Positions 51,378-61,106 are shown, counted from the stretch's first letter. The stretch is DNA of 64,000 bases from OMSK01 sp902492995 (GCA_902492995.1 CABUNR010000002.1:36258-100257); one strand, 5' to 3'. The notes: generated by a model from the sequence alone, not told the origin. Program-made: numbers and translations.

Positions 51378-51400
51378 AAATAACAGAAATGTTATTTTTT
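51376..51400 (+). terminator. Rho-independent terminator closing the secretion locus
   Basis: AAAAATAAC-agaaat-GTTATTTTTT, overlapping the virD4 stop codon. Confidence 0.85.
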
Positions 51401-51460
51401 CTATAAACTAAATCACTTATTATAAAAAATAAATTGCATACAATATAGTGGGTGGTTAAT

Positions 51461-51754
51461 ATGATACCAAGTATATCAATTAAAGATTTATTAAAAAATA
51501 AAAATGCTAATATTATAGATATAAGAAGCATAGAAAATTATAATAATAATCACATAAATAATGCAATAAATATACCATTTGAAAAAATAATAACAGCACC
51601 ACAAAAATATTTACAAAAAAATCAAAAATATTATTTATATTGTAGAAGTGGAATGACAAGTAAAAAAGCATGTGAAATATTGCTATATATGGGATATGAT
51701 GTTACAAATATATATGGTGGATATGAAGAATGGTTACTTACAAAGGAAGATTAA
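51461..51754 (+). CDS. Rhodanese-like sulfurtransferase, single domain
   Basis: 97 residues from ATG at 51461, placed behind GTGGGTGG (an in-frame GTG at 51452 lies inside the ribosome site). It contains the rhodanese fold marks IIDIRSIENYNNNHINNAINIP and the active-site loop CRSGMTSKKA with the persulfide-forming Cys, then GYDVTNIYGGYEEW. Small single-domain rhodaneses carry sulfur in diverse reactions; the partner is unknown. It has its own terminator. Confidence 0.88.
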   Translation: MIPSISIKDLLKNKNANIIDIRSIENYNNNHINNAINIPFEKIITAPQKYLQKNQKYYLYCRSGMTSKKACEILLYMGYDVTNIYGGYEEWLLTKED

Positions 51755-51767
51755 CTTCCTTTTTTTT
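51742..51767 (+). terminator. Rho-independent terminator
   Basis: AGGAAG-attaa-CTTCCT with A/T flanks and a run of Ts, overlapping the rhodanese stop. Confidence 0.88.
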
Positions 51768-51824
51768 ATAATGACTTTAAAAAAAAATAAAAATGTATTA
51801 TAATAATAAAGAATGGTGATAAAA

Positions 51825-52412
51825 ATGCAAAATATGATACAAGACATGATCGTTTTTTTTAAGGAAATAGTATTAAATAATAATATTTTTATAAGTGTAC
51901 TAGTTGGATTTTCTGTAATAGTACTAGAATCAATAATCCCTATTTTACCACTTGCTTTATTTATAGCATTAAATATGCTAGTATTAGGTAACTTTATGGG
52001 ATTTATTTTGTCGTGGATAGCAACAGTAGCAGGATGTCAATTAAGCTTTTTAATATTTAGAAAAGGTGTTAGTAAAAAGCTTTATCATAATATAGATAAT
52101 AAACCAAGAACAAAAAAGCTTATGAATATAATAAGTAATATAAGTTTTTCAAAACTAGTTATAATAATGGCAATACCATTTACACCAGCATTTTCAATAA
52201 ATATAGGAGCAGGACTATCAAAATTAGAATATAAAAAATTTTTACTTGCAACAATTATTGCTAAAATATCAATTGTATATTTCTGGGGATTTATTGGAAC
52301 AACATTTGTAGAAAGTATAACAGATATTACAGTAATTATAAAATTAATTTTTATATTAATAGTAGCATTCTTTTTATCAAAAATAGTCATAAATAAATTT
52401 GATATAGATTAG
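51825..52412 (+). CDS. TVP38/VTT-domain (DedA-like) membrane protein
   Basis: 195 residues from ATG at 51825 behind TGGTGATAAA. It has five to six membrane segments and the VTT pattern: an early ESIIPILPLALFIALN segment, GFILSWIATVAGCQLSFLIFR, and the later IPFTPAFSINIGAGLSKLEYKKFL motif. Members include lipid scramblases that flip carrier lipids and phospholipids; the exact lipid here is not known. It is followed after nine bases by rmuC. Confidence 0.82.
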   Translation: MQNMIQDMIVFFKEIVLNNNIFISVLVGFSVIVLESIIPILPLALFIALNMLVLGNFMGFILSWIATVAGCQLSFLIFRKGVSKKLYHNIDNKPRTKKLMNIISNISFSKLVIIMAIPFTPAFSINIGAGLSKLEYKKFLLATIIAKISIVYFWGFIGTTFVESITDITVIIKLIFILIVAFFLSKIVINKFDID

Positions 52413-52421
52413 GAGAAAAAT

Positions 52422-53492
52422 ATGGAATATGTCATAGTAGGAATTCTTATAATAATATTAATACTTATTGTAGTATTATTATTTAGAGGAATAAATGAAA
52501 CAAATATAATAGAAAAAATTGGAAAAATAGAAACAAATGTAGTAAAAGAATTAGGTGAATTCAAAGGTAGTCTAGAAAAAGATATAAATGAAGAATTTGT
52601 AAAACAAAATGAAAAATTAGAAGTTAGATTAAGACTTATTAATGATACAGTTAATGAAAGACTAGATAAAAACTTTGAAAAAACTAACAAGACATTTACC
52701 TCTGTATTAGAAAGATTATCAAAAATAGATGAAGCACAAAAGAAAATAGATACATTATCAAAAGATATAGTATCACTTGAAAGTGTACTTACTGATAAAA
52801 AGGCAAGAGGAATATTTGGAGAAGTAAACTTAAAACATATTTTAGAAAATGTTTTTGGAGTTAATGATAAAATATATAAAATGCAATATACTTTATCAAA
52901 TGGAACAATAGTAGATTGTGCATTATTTGCTCCATCCCCACTTGGGCTAGTTGGCATAGATTCTAAATTTCCACTTGAAAACTATAGAAGAATGATAGAT
53001 AAAACAAATAGTGAAGATTTAAGAAACAACTATGAAAAAATGTTTAAATTAGATATGAAAAAACATATAGATGCAATAAGCAGTAAGTATATAATAAATG
53101 GAGAAACAAGTGATCAAGCAATACTTTTTTTACCAGCAGAAGCCATATTTGCATACGTTAATGCATATCATAGTGATATAATAGAATATGCCTATAAAAA
53201 AAGAGTTTGGATAACAAGCCCAACAACATTAATAAGTACATTAACAACAATTCAAGTCATAATAAAAAATATGGAAAGAGATAAATATGCAAAAGTAATA
53301 CATAATGAATTATTGCTTTTAGATGAAGAATTTAAAAGATATAAAGATAGATGGGATAAATTATCAAGAAGTATTGAAACAGTAGGAAGAGATGTTAAAG
53401 AAATTCATACAACAACAGAAAAAATAACAAAAAGGTTTAATTCTATAAATGAAGTTGAAATGGAGAATTTAACAAATGAAGAAAATAAATAA
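52422..53492 (+). CDS. rmuC: RmuC-like DNA recombination protein
   Basis: 356 residues. An N-terminal membrane helix (about 3-23) is followed by a coiled coil (about 25-125) and the RmuC domain (about 125-330; KARGIFGEVNLKHILENVFG, LGLVGIDSKFPLENYRRM, AILFLPAEAIFAYVNAY, VWITSPTTLISTL). RmuC limits recombination between short inverted repeats and carries a nuclease-like fold. Its last 17 bases overlap the following gene. Confidence 0.92.
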   Translation: MEYVIVGILIIILILIVVLLFRGINETNIIEKIGKIETNVVKELGEFKGSLEKDINEEFVKQNEKLEVRLRLINDTVNERLDKNFEKTNKTFTSVLERLSKIDEAQKKIDTLSKDIVSLESVLTDKKARGIFGEVNLKHILENVFGVNDKIYKMQYTLSNGTIVDCALFAPSPLGLVGIDSKFPLENYRRMIDKTNSEDLRNNYEKMFKLDMKKHIDAISSKYIINGETSDQAILFLPAEAIFAYVNAYHSDIIEYAYKKRVWITSPTTLISTLTTIQVIIKNMERDKYAKVIHNELLLLDEEFKRYKDRWDKLSRSIETVGRDVKEIHTTTEKITKRFNSINEVEMENLTNEENK

Positions 53493-54021
53493 TATTATTA
53501 TAGCGATAATAACAATTATCAGTTATATAATTGCATTAAAATATTTAAAAAATAAGGAGTACATAGATTTTTTAAAAACAATACTTATTTTACCAACAAT
53601 GTTAATAATAAAAATAAGAAAAATAAATTTAAATACAAATATAAAATTTGCTTATTTAATATTTATATTTTTTGCTTATTTTTTAGGAGTAATAATAAAT
53701 TTATATGATAAAATTATTTTTTATGATACATTGATGCATTTTATATCAGGTATATTTACAGCATATTTAGCTTTAAATATAATAAAAACTGAAAATAAAA
53801 TAATAAAAATATTATTTATATTAGGGTTTGTATCATTAATTGCAACGACATGGGAGATTTTTGAATATACATCAAGTATTATATTTAATGTAGATCCTCA
53901 AAAAGTAGTTGAAACAGGAATAAATGATACAATGAAAGATATTATAGTAGCGCTTCTAGGCGGAATTTTAGTGGTAATTTTTACAAATAAAAAAATAGAA
54001 AAAAAGTCTCTTAAATTGTAG
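53476..54021 (+). CDS. YjdF/DUF2238-like membrane protein
   Basis: 181 residues with about six membrane helices. The pattern DTLMHFISGIFTAYLAL, WEIFEYTSSIIF and TGINDTMKDIIVALLGG (Asp-x3-His, Trp-Glu-x2-Glu, Asp-Thr-x2-Asp) is that of the YjdF/DUF2238 family. Function unknown. The start is inside the end of rmuC and the gene ends in a terminator. Confidence 0.7.
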   Translation: MKKINNIIIAIITIISYIIALKYLKNKEYIDFLKTILILPTMLIIKIRKINLNTNIKFAYLIFIFFAYFLGVIINLYDKIIFYDTLMHFISGIFTAYLALNIIKTENKIIKILFILGFVSLIATTWEIFEYTSSIIFNVDPQKVVETGINDTMKDIIVALLGGILVVIFTNKKIEKKSLKL

Positions 54022-54031
54022 ACTTTTTTTT
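54001..54031 (+). terminator. Rho-independent terminator
   Basis: AAAAAGTCT ... AGACTTTTTTTT, with the stop codon in the loop side. An extended -10 TGATATAAT (54038-54046) for lon follows at once. Confidence 0.8.
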
Positions 54032-54075
54032 CTATTGTGATATAATAAAAAACAATTTACAAGGAGGCAAAAAAT

Positions 54076-56394
54076 ATGATGAAAAAAGAATTACCAGTGA
54101 TAATATTAAAAGGAATCGTACTTTTGCCAAATAATGAAATAAAACTAGAATTTGATAATGATTTAAGTAAAAATATAGTAGATGTAGCAGAATTATTTCA
54201 TGATAATAAAATACTTATTGTAAGTAATGAAAATAAAGTAGAAGAAAATATAAATTTAAATGAATTACCTAAAATTGGAGTAATATCAAAAATAAGCCAT
54301 AAAATAGAACTACCAAATGGAAAAGTTAGACTTATTATAACAGGACTTGAAAGATGCAAGGTAATTGAATATTTAAATAAAAATAAAAAAAATGATTTAT
54401 TAGATGCAATAGTAGAAGAAATTCTAAAAGAAAGAATAGAAACTAGAGAAGAACAAGCCTTAATAAATAAGTTATATAAAGAAGTAGAATATCATACAAA
54501 AGCTATACCATATGTATCTAATAGTGTATTATCAATTATAAAAAATGTGAAGTCACTTGATAAAATGACAGATATTGTAGGACCATATATACAAAATGAT
54601 CAAACAAAACTTATAAAATATCTAAATGAAATTAATCCAAAAGAAAGATTAATATTAATACTAAGAGATATTTACAAAGAACAAGAAATGTTTGAAATAG
54701 ATAAAAATATAGATAGTAAAGTTAGAAAAAATATAGATGAAAATCAAAGACAATATGTATTAAAAGAAAAACTAAAAGAAATAAAAAAAGAATTAAATGA
54801 TACATCACTAAAAGAACAAGAAATAAATAAAATAAAAGAAAAAATAAATAAATTAAATTTAAATGAAAAAATAAAAGAAAGACTAGAAGAAGAAGTAAAT
54901 AGATATGAAAATCTAGTAGAAACATCTCCAGAATTAGATGTAATAAGAACATATATTAATCATTTAATTAATATACCATGGAATACATATACATCTGATA
55001 ATGAAGATTTAACAGATATATTAAATAAACTTAATGAAACACATACTAGTCTTGAAGAGCTAAAAAAAAGATTTATAGAATATGTTGCAATCAAAAAAAG
55101 AACAAATAATATAAATAGTCCAGTAATATGCTTAGTTGGCCCACCGGGAGTAGGAAAAACATCATTTGTATATTCACTTGCAAAAGCATTAAATAGAAGC
55201 TTTACTAAAATATCAGTAGGTGGAATAAGTGATGAAGCAGAAATAATAGGACATAGAAGAACATATTTAGGATCAAGCCCTGGAAGAATAATTAAAGGAC
55301 TTGAAAAAGCAAAATCAATGAACCCTATATTTTTAATAGATGAAATAGATAAAATGACAAAAAGTCAAAAAGGAGATCCATCGAGTGCTCTATTAGAAGT
55401 ATTAGATAAAGAACAAAATAAGTATTTTAGTGATAACTATATAGAAGAAGAAGTGGATTTAAGCAATGTAATATTTATAACAACTGCAAACAATATTGAA
55501 GATATAGAAGAACCATTAAGAAATCGTTTGGAAATAATAGAAATACCAGGATATCTTGAAATTGAAAAATTAAACATAGTAAAAAATCATATATTAAAAA
55601 AAGTATGCACAGAACATGGAATAGAGAAAAGTTGTTTTGAGATAAATGACGATGTAATACTTAAGATAATAAGAGGCTATACTAAAGAATCTGGAGTAAG
55701 AGAATTAGAAAGACAAATAGAAAAAATAATAAGAAAATTAGTAACAGAACTAATGTATAAAAAAATATCAATTAATAAATTTACAATAGATGAAAAATTA
55801 GTAGAAAAATACCTTGGAAAAGAAATATATAATTATAATAAAAAAATAGAAAATGATATAGGAGTAGTTAAAGCACTTGCATATACAAAATATGGTGGAG
55901 ATACATTAAAAATAGAAGTAAACTGTTTTAAAGGAACAGGGAAATTAACACTAACAGGAAATTTGGGAGACATAATGATTGAAAGTGCTAAAATAGCATT
56001 AGATTATATAAAATCAAATGCTAAAATATTTAAAATAGACTATAGAGCTTTTAAAGAATATGATATACATATTCATGTACCTAGTGGTGCTATAAAAAAA
56101 GATGGACCAAGTGCTGGAATAGCACTTACAACAGCAATTATAAGTTTATTTACAAATAAAAAAATAGATAATGATATAGCTCTTACTGGTGAAATAACAT
56201 TAAGAGGAAATGTCTTAAAAATAGGTGGATTAAAAGAAAAAAGTATTGGAGCTATAAATAGTGGTGTAAAAAAAATAATAATACCAAGCGATAATTTAAA
56301 TGAAATAGAATCATTTGATAGTGAGATAAAAAACAAAATAGAATATATACCAGTAGAAAATTATATGGATGTATTTAAATTATTATGGAGGTAA
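54076..56394 (+). CDS. lon: ATP-dependent Lon protease
   Basis: 772 residues. The domains run in order: N-terminal substrate-binding region (about 1-205), helical linker, AAA+ domain with Walker A GPPGVGKT at 355-362 and IFLIDEIDKM, and the protease domain with the Ser-Lys dyad S679 (KDGPSAG) and K722 (GGLKEK). It degrades misfolded and regulatory proteins in the cytoplasm. The start is at the ATG pair at 54076/54079 behind AAGGAGG. The next gene follows after only three bases. Confidence 0.97.
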   Translation: MMKKELPVIILKGIVLLPNNEIKLEFDNDLSKNIVDVAELFHDNKILIVSNENKVEENINLNELPKIGVISKISHKIELPNGKVRLIITGLERCKVIEYLNKNKKNDLLDAIVEEILKERIETREEQALINKLYKEVEYHTKAIPYVSNSVLSIIKNVKSLDKMTDIVGPYIQNDQTKLIKYLNEINPKERLILILRDIYKEQEMFEIDKNIDSKVRKNIDENQRQYVLKEKLKEIKKELNDTSLKEQEINKIKEKINKLNLNEKIKERLEEEVNRYENLVETSPELDVIRTYINHLINIPWNTYTSDNEDLTDILNKLNETHTSLEELKKRFIEYVAIKKRTNNINSPVICLVGPPGVGKTSFVYSLAKALNRSFTKISVGGISDEAEIIGHRRTYLGSSPGRIIKGLEKAKSMNPIFLIDEIDKMTKSQKGDPSSALLEVLDKEQNKYFSDNYIEEEVDLSNVIFITTANNIEDIEEPLRNRLEIIEIPGYLEIEKLNIVKNHILKKVCTEHGIEKSCFEINDDVILKIIRGYTKESGVRELERQIEKIIRKLVTELMYKKISINKFTIDEKLVEKYLGKEIYNYNKKIENDIGVVKALAYTKYGGDTLKIEVNCFKGTGKLTLTGNLGDIMIESAKIALDYIKSNAKIFKIDYRAFKEYDIHIHVPSGAIKKDGPSAGIALTTAIISLFTNKKIDNDIALTGEITLRGNVLKIGGLKEKSIGAINSGVKKIIIPSDNLNEIESFDSEIKNKIEYIPVENYMDVFKLLWR

Positions 56395-56397
56395 TAT

Positions 56398-57660
56398 ATG
56401 AATATTAATAAAAATAAACTAGCATTTTATTTTAACAAAATATCATTAGATGCATTACTTATTTCAAAAGATTTTAAAGAATCATTAAATGAAATAAAAA
56501 TTGAAGAATTAACAAGTGATATTAATTTAATGGTAATCTTAGAAAAATTAAAAAATATAAAATATGGACACTATATAAAAGAAGAACTAGATAATTTAAA
56601 AATAATAGTAGAAATATTAAAAAGTGAAGACATAAATAATGAAATAATAGATGAAATAATAAATGAATATGAAAATGTTAAAGATACAAAAACAGATGAA
56701 AAAGTATATTTGATAGAATGTTTTTATAAAGTAATGGACTCAAGTTACTTAAAAGGTTTTGATTATATAGAAAGTATTGATAAAGAGAATGTAAAATATA
56801 CAATAGAATTTGATAATGTAACTATATATACTTTAATAAATGATAAATATGAAATATATGAAACAGACTACTATATATGTTCAATAAAAAAGTTTTTAAT
56901 TGAATTTCCGGAAATGTTTAAAAATAAAAAAATAAATAAAAGAGCACTAGAAATATTAGAAAAAAATAAATCTTCGAAAGATGCCGAAAGATTAATGTAT
57001 AAAATAAAAAATATAAATAAATTTACGGATACTAATTTTGATATACTATTATATAAATCATTATATGATTATATAATAGTACAAAATATGTTAAATAATA
57101 ATAAATTTTTAGATGAAAATATAGATTTAATAACAACTAATAAAATAGAAATACTATTTAATTTAATAGATGAAAAATTAATAAAAGATGAAAAAAATAA
57201 ACAAGCAGCATATAAAATATTACAAGAATATAAAGAGAGAAAACTACCATATTTATCAGATGAAAATAAAAAAGAATTAATAAAAAAAATAAACGAATAT
57301 ATAGGAAAATTAAATCAAATGACAGACTTTGATCTGTTATTACAATCAGAATATGCAACAAGATTAAAAAATTTAAGTGTAAGTGAATTTATATTTAATC
57401 CATTAAAAATAGATGAATTAATAAAAAAAGATTTAGCTGTATTTAGTCTATATATGTTTGATGATGAAAAATATAAAGAAAACCTAGAAATAATAAATCA
57501 TGAGAAATTATATTTAAGTATAAATAAATTTATAAATTTAAATCCATCAATGTTTGATGATGAAACAGTATATAAAAGAACAATTGATTTATTAGATGCT
57601 AATGATAGAAATACAAAAAAAGTAAAAAATAAAGTAAATAAAATATATAATGGAAGATAA
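56398..57660 (+). CDS. Unknown protein downstream of lon (420 aa)
   Basis: 420 residues, Ile/Lys/Asn/Glu-rich, predicted largely helical and soluble; no signal, membrane helix or known motif was found. It starts 3 bases after lon with GGAGG in the end of lon, so it is co-translated with it, and a terminator follows. The family is not recognised. A link to proteolysis is suggested only by its place. Confidence 0.7.
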   Translation: MNINKNKLAFYFNKISLDALLISKDFKESLNEIKIEELTSDINLMVILEKLKNIKYGHYIKEELDNLKIIVEILKSEDINNEIIDEIINEYENVKDTKTDEKVYLIECFYKVMDSSYLKGFDYIESIDKENVKYTIEFDNVTIYTLINDKYEIYETDYYICSIKKFLIEFPEMFKNKKINKRALEILEKNKSSKDAERLMYKIKNINKFTDTNFDILLYKSLYDYIIVQNMLNNNKFLDENIDLITTNKIEILFNLIDEKLIKDEKNKQAAYKILQEYKERKLPYLSDENKKELIKKINEYIGKLNQMTDFDLLLQSEYATRLKNLSVSEFIFNPLKIDELIKKDLAVFSLYMFDDEKYKENLEIINHEKLYLSINKFINLNPSMFDDETVYKRTIDLLDANDRNTKKVKNKVNKIYNGR

Positions 57661-57681
57661 GTAATAATTTATCTTCTTTTT
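57652..57681 (+). terminator. Rho-independent terminator
   Basis: GAAGATAA ... TTATCTTC plus Ts, overlapping the stop of the 420-residue gene. Confidence 0.82.
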
Positions 57682-57709
57682 CATATATTTAAGTGATTGG
57701 AGGAGAAAT

Positions 57710-58345
57710 ATGAAGAAAGTAATTCCTTTTAAAAAAGATATAATGTTTAAAACTAATTTAGAAGAAATAACAAGTATATCATTAGAACACACCCTAAAAA
57801 TAGAAAATAATATATTAGAAGGAGATTTTAATGTAAGTGGAGAATATAAAATAACAAACGAAAGTAGAGACACTGAACCTTTTTTATATGAATTACCATT
57901 TGAAGCAGTATTTGATTCAAAATATAAATTAGATGATGCAATAATAGATATAGAAGATTTCTATTATGAAATAATAAATAATAGTATTTTAAGAGTAAAT
58001 ATAGAAGTATCAGTAGATAAAATTGAAGAAATATTAATAGAAGAAATAGAAAAACCATTATATCAAGAAGATAAAGAAGAAAAAGAGGAAATAAAGGAGG
58101 ATTTAAATATGAATGTAGAAAGATGTGTTGAAGAAGAAGATAACATTCCAAACTTATTTGATAATATTAATATAGATGAAACTTATAATACATATAAAAT
58201 ATATATTGTAAGAGAAGGAGATACATTAGAAAGTATAATGGAAAAATATAATATAAATAAAGATGTATTAGAATTATATAATGATACTAAAGAATTAAAA
58301 CTAGGTGATAAAATTATAGTACCAGTTTCATATGAAGGAAATTAA
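57710..58345 (+). CDS. SpoVID-like protein with C-terminal LysM domain
   Basis: 211 residues. The N-terminal 110 residues (VIPFKKDIMFKTNLEEITSISLEHTLKIENNILEGDFNVSGEYKI) resemble the N-terminal domain of SpoVID/SPOCS-type spore coat proteins. An acidic linker (about 112-160) follows, then a LysM domain (about 163-207; VREGDTLESIMEKYNI, LKLGDKIIVP). In B. subtilis spoVID is followed by ysxE, as here by a YsxE-like gene. Internal in-frame ATG at 58109 has a strong AAGGAGG site 8 bases ahead and could start a 78-residue LysM-only form. Role in spore coat placement is inferred. Confidence 0.75.
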   Translation: MKKVIPFKKDIMFKTNLEEITSISLEHTLKIENNILEGDFNVSGEYKITNESRDTEPFLYELPFEAVFDSKYKLDDAIIDIEDFYYEIINNSILRVNIEVSVDKIEEILIEEIEKPLYQEDKEEKEEIKEDLNMNVERCVEEEDNIPNLFDNINIDETYNTYKIYIVREGDTLESIMEKYNINKDVLELYNDTKELKLGDKIIVPVSYEGN

Positions 58346-59228
58346 TGAATTAATAAGAGAATATAAACCAAATGGATATAAAAAAATAAAAAATGTAATA
58401 TTAATTAAAACAAAGGATAATAAGATGATAATAAAAAAAAAACAAAATACAAATAATATATATGATTATTTAAATTCAAGAAGTTTTAGATATTATCCTA
58501 AAATAATTAATGAAAATGAAAATTATAGAATAACAGAATACATAGAAGAAGTAAAAATGCCTTTAGAACAAAAAATGATAGATATGATAAATTTAGTAAG
58601 TTTATTACATAGTAAAACATCATTCTATAAAGAAGTAGATGAGGCAGATTATAAGAAAATATATGAAGATATAACAGGTAACATAGAATATTTAGGAAGC
58701 TATTATATGGATTTAATAACAATTATAGAAAGTAAAGTATATATGAGTCCAAGTGAATACTTAATAGCGCGAAATATATCTAAAATAAATTCATCACTAA
58801 ACTATGCAAAAATAGAATTAGAAAAATGGTTAGAAAAATTAGAAACTAAAAAAAAACAACGTTTTGTTGTTTTACATAATAATTTAGAATTAGACCATTA
58901 CATAAGAGGAAATAATTCATATTTAATAAGTTGGGATAAATCTAAAATAGACATTCCTATATTTGATTTATATAAATTATATAAAAAATATGCGTTAACT
59001 TTTGATTTTGAATCAATATTAAAAGAATATGAAAAAATATACCCCTTATTAAAAGAAGAAAAAATGCTATTGTTTATTTTAATTGCTTTACCAGATAAAA
59101 TAGAATTTACAGATAATGAATATGAAAATACATGTTTGGTTAGTAAAAAAATAGATATAATATACAAAACTGAAAAATTAATAGAAGAATATTCTAAAGA
59201 AAAAAAAGAAAATACAAATAACAAATAA
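58332..59228 (+). CDS. YsxE/CotS-like protein kinase-fold protein
   Basis: 298 residues. It overlaps the SpoVID-like gene by 14 bases. The fold appears to be the aminoglycoside phosphotransferase/CotS type: FVVLHNNLELDHYIRG corresponds to the HxD...N catalytic loop (with Asn/Leu where Gly-Asp is usual) and YLISWDKSKIDIPIFDLYKLYK to the DxD-like metal segment. The motifs are degenerate, as in spore coat CotS/YsxE proteins. Synteny with the SpoVID-like gene supports YsxE. Confidence 0.68.
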   Translation: MKEINELIREYKPNGYKKIKNVILIKTKDNKMIIKKKQNTNNIYDYLNSRSFRYYPKIINENENYRITEYIEEVKMPLEQKMIDMINLVSLLHSKTSFYKEVDEADYKKIYEDITGNIEYLGSYYMDLITIIESKVYMSPSEYLIARNISKINSSLNYAKIELEKWLEKLETKKKQRFVVLHNNLELDHYIRGNNSYLISWDKSKIDIPIFDLYKLYKKYALTFDFESILKEYEKIYPLLKEEKMLLFILIALPDKIEFTDNEYENTCLVSKKIDIIYKTEKLIEEYSKEKKENTNNK

Positions 59229-59366
59229 ATATAGTATAAATAAATTAAAACGTGTTACAAATATAAAGGTTAAAATGATTTGATAAAAAAATAAAATACC
59301 GAATATAAGTAAAAAAGTAAACCATTTATTTTTACCACAAAACCAATTATTAAATCCATTTGGCAT
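59178..59366 (-). CDS. Small membrane protein on the minus strand (62 aa)
   Basis: Starts at ATG (59366-59364) with AGGTGAT four bases ahead, the usual site of this genome. It begins MPNGFNNWFCGKNKWFTFLL and continues as one or two hydrophobic helices. The last 51 bases run against the end of the YsxE-like gene. The start region lies in an otherwise empty gap, which supports it; the very Phe/Ile-rich end opposite coding sequence makes the true stop less sure. Function unknown. Confidence 0.5.
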   Translation of the reverse strand: MPNGFNNWFCGKNKWFTFLLIFGILFFYQIILTFIFVTRFNLFILYLFVICIFFFFFRIFFY

Positions 59367-59434
59367 AATATCACCTAATTTATAATATGATCATTAAAAA
59401 AAATAGTAAATGAAAATGACTATAAGGAGAAAAT

Positions 59435-59746
59435 ATGGATATATATGAAAGACGAGTAGATGATTTATTAAATGAGTTAGATAAGGTAAATATATCAAAT
59501 GAAGAAAAAATAAAATATTTAAAGATATATACAAAAATATTAATAGAAAAAAAAGCTGAAATAGAAAATAATTTTATATTAGGAACACTTATATCAAGTA
59601 TAGGATTAGGTACAATGATAAATACTAATATATATATATCATCAATACTATTTGGAAGCGGAATTATAATTAGTTTATACAAAGCAAAAAAAATAAATGA
59701 AAAGATTACTATAAATGATATAAAAGAATATAAAAGATCAAGATAA
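59435..59746 (+). CDS. Small membrane protein upstream of ffh (103 aa)
   Basis: 103 residues. A charged helical N-terminus (1-45; YERRVDDLLNELDKV) is followed by two hydrophobic helices (about 48-64 and 66-82) and a basic tail. It starts behind AAGGAGA. The place before ffh is that of ylxM in many Bacillota, but the sequence is not the helix-turn-helix YlxM type. Its own terminator separates it from ffh. Family not recognised. Confidence 0.65.
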   Translation: MDIYERRVDDLLNELDKVNISNEEKIKYLKIYTKILIEKKAEIENNFILGTLISSIGLGTMINTNIYISSILFGSGIIISLYKAKKINEKITINDIKEYKRSR

Positions 59747-59762
59747 TATGGTCTTTTTTTTA
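59733..59762 (+). terminator. Rho-independent terminator
   Basis: AAAAGATC ... GGTCTTTT (one G-T pair) plus Ts, overlapping the stop of the 103-residue gene. Confidence 0.7.
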
Positions 59763-59792
59763 CTTTTTTGATACAATAATAATGGTGATAAA

Positions 59793-61100
59793 ATGTTTGA
59801 AAATTTAGGAGATAGACTACAGAATGCATTAGATAAAATAAAAGGATATGGAAAAATAACAGAAGATAATATAGGGGATATGACACGAGAAATTAGACTT
59901 GCCCTTTTAGAAGCTGATGTTAATTATAAAGTTGTAAAAGAATTTATTAATAATGTAAAAGAAAAAGCACTTGGTGAAGAAGTAAAAAAAAGTCTTAAGC
60001 CAGGTGAAATGTTTGTAAAAATAGTAAAAGATGAATTAGTTGATTTGTTAGGAGAAGAACACCAAGAATTAAATTTAAATGGAAATCCAGCAACATTAAT
60101 GTTAGTAGGACTTCAAGGAAGTGGAAAGACAACAACTATTGCTAAAATAGCTAATTATTTAAGAAAAAAATATAAGAAAAAACCACTTTTAGTAGCATGT
60201 GATATATATAGACCAGCTGCTATTGAACAATTAAAACAACTAGGACGTGAATTAAACATAGAAGTATATGATGAAGGTAAAAATAATCCTGTGGATATAT
60301 CTAATAATGCAATAAAATATGCAAAAGAAAAAAATTATGATTATGTATTAATAGATACAGCAGGGCGACTTCATATAGATGATACATTAATGGATGAACT
60401 TGAAAATATAAGTAATTCTATTAAACCAGATGAAATACTTCTTGTTGTAGATAGTATGACAGGTCAAGATGCAATTAATGTAATAGAAGGATTTAATAAT
60501 AAATTAAAATTAACTGGGGCGGTTTTAACAAAACTTGATGGTGATACTAGAGGTGGAGCCGCATTATCAATTAGACATTTAACAAATGTACCAATTAAAT
60601 TTGTTGGTGTTAGTGAAAAAATGGATGGACTTGAAGAATTTTACCCAGAAAGAATGGCCAGTCGCATTCTTGGTATGGGCGATTTAATGAGTATTGTTGA
60701 AAAAGCAGAATCTGTTATAGATGAAGATGAAGCTTTAGATACCGCTAAAAAAATGCAAAATGGTAAATTTGATTTAGAAGATTTTTTAAAGACATTTAAA
60801 CAAATAAAAAAATTAGGACCGCTTGAAAATTTAATAAAATTAATTCCAGGAGCAAAAAAAATGGGATTAAATAATGTAAAAATAGATCCAAAAGATATAT
60901 CGCATATAGAAGCAATAATTTTATCAATGACTCCATATGAAAGAAAACATCCAGAGGTTATAAAAGCAAGTAGAAAACAAAGAATTGCAAAAGGTAGTGG
61001 TAGAACAGTTGAGGAAATTAATAGACTTTTAAAACAATTTGAAGAAATGAAAAAAATGATGAAAATGATGAAAAATGGAAAAATGAAAATGCCATTTTAA
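59793..61100 (+). CDS. ffh: Signal recognition particle protein Ffh
   Basis: 435 residues. The N-terminal helical bundle is followed by the GTPase domain with G1 loop GLQGSGKTT at 106-114, CDIYRPAA, DTAGR and TKLDGDTRGG, and a Met-rich M domain (about 330-435) ending MKKMMKMMKNGKMKMPF. It binds 4.5S RNA and signal peptides to deliver nascent membrane and secreted proteins to FtsY and SecYEG. Length and motifs are standard. It starts behind TGGTGATAAA with a TGATACAAT extended -10 upstream. Confidence 0.97.
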   Translation: MFENLGDRLQNALDKIKGYGKITEDNIGDMTREIRLALLEADVNYKVVKEFINNVKEKALGEEVKKSLKPGEMFVKIVKDELVDLLGEEHQELNLNGNPATLMLVGLQGSGKTTTIAKIANYLRKKYKKKPLLVACDIYRPAAIEQLKQLGRELNIEVYDEGKNNPVDISNNAIKYAKEKNYDYVLIDTAGRLHIDDTLMDELENISNSIKPDEILLVVDSMTGQDAINVIEGFNNKLKLTGAVLTKLDGDTRGGAALSIRHLTNVPIKFVGVSEKMDGLEEFYPERMASRILGMGDLMSIVEKAESVIDEDEALDTAKKMQNGKFDLEDFLKTFKQIKKLGPLENLIKLIPGAKKMGLNNVKIDPKDISHIEAIILSMTPYERKHPEVIKASRKQRIAKGSGRTVEEINRLLKQFEEMKKMMKMMKNGKMKMPF

Positions 61101-61106
61101 TTAATC

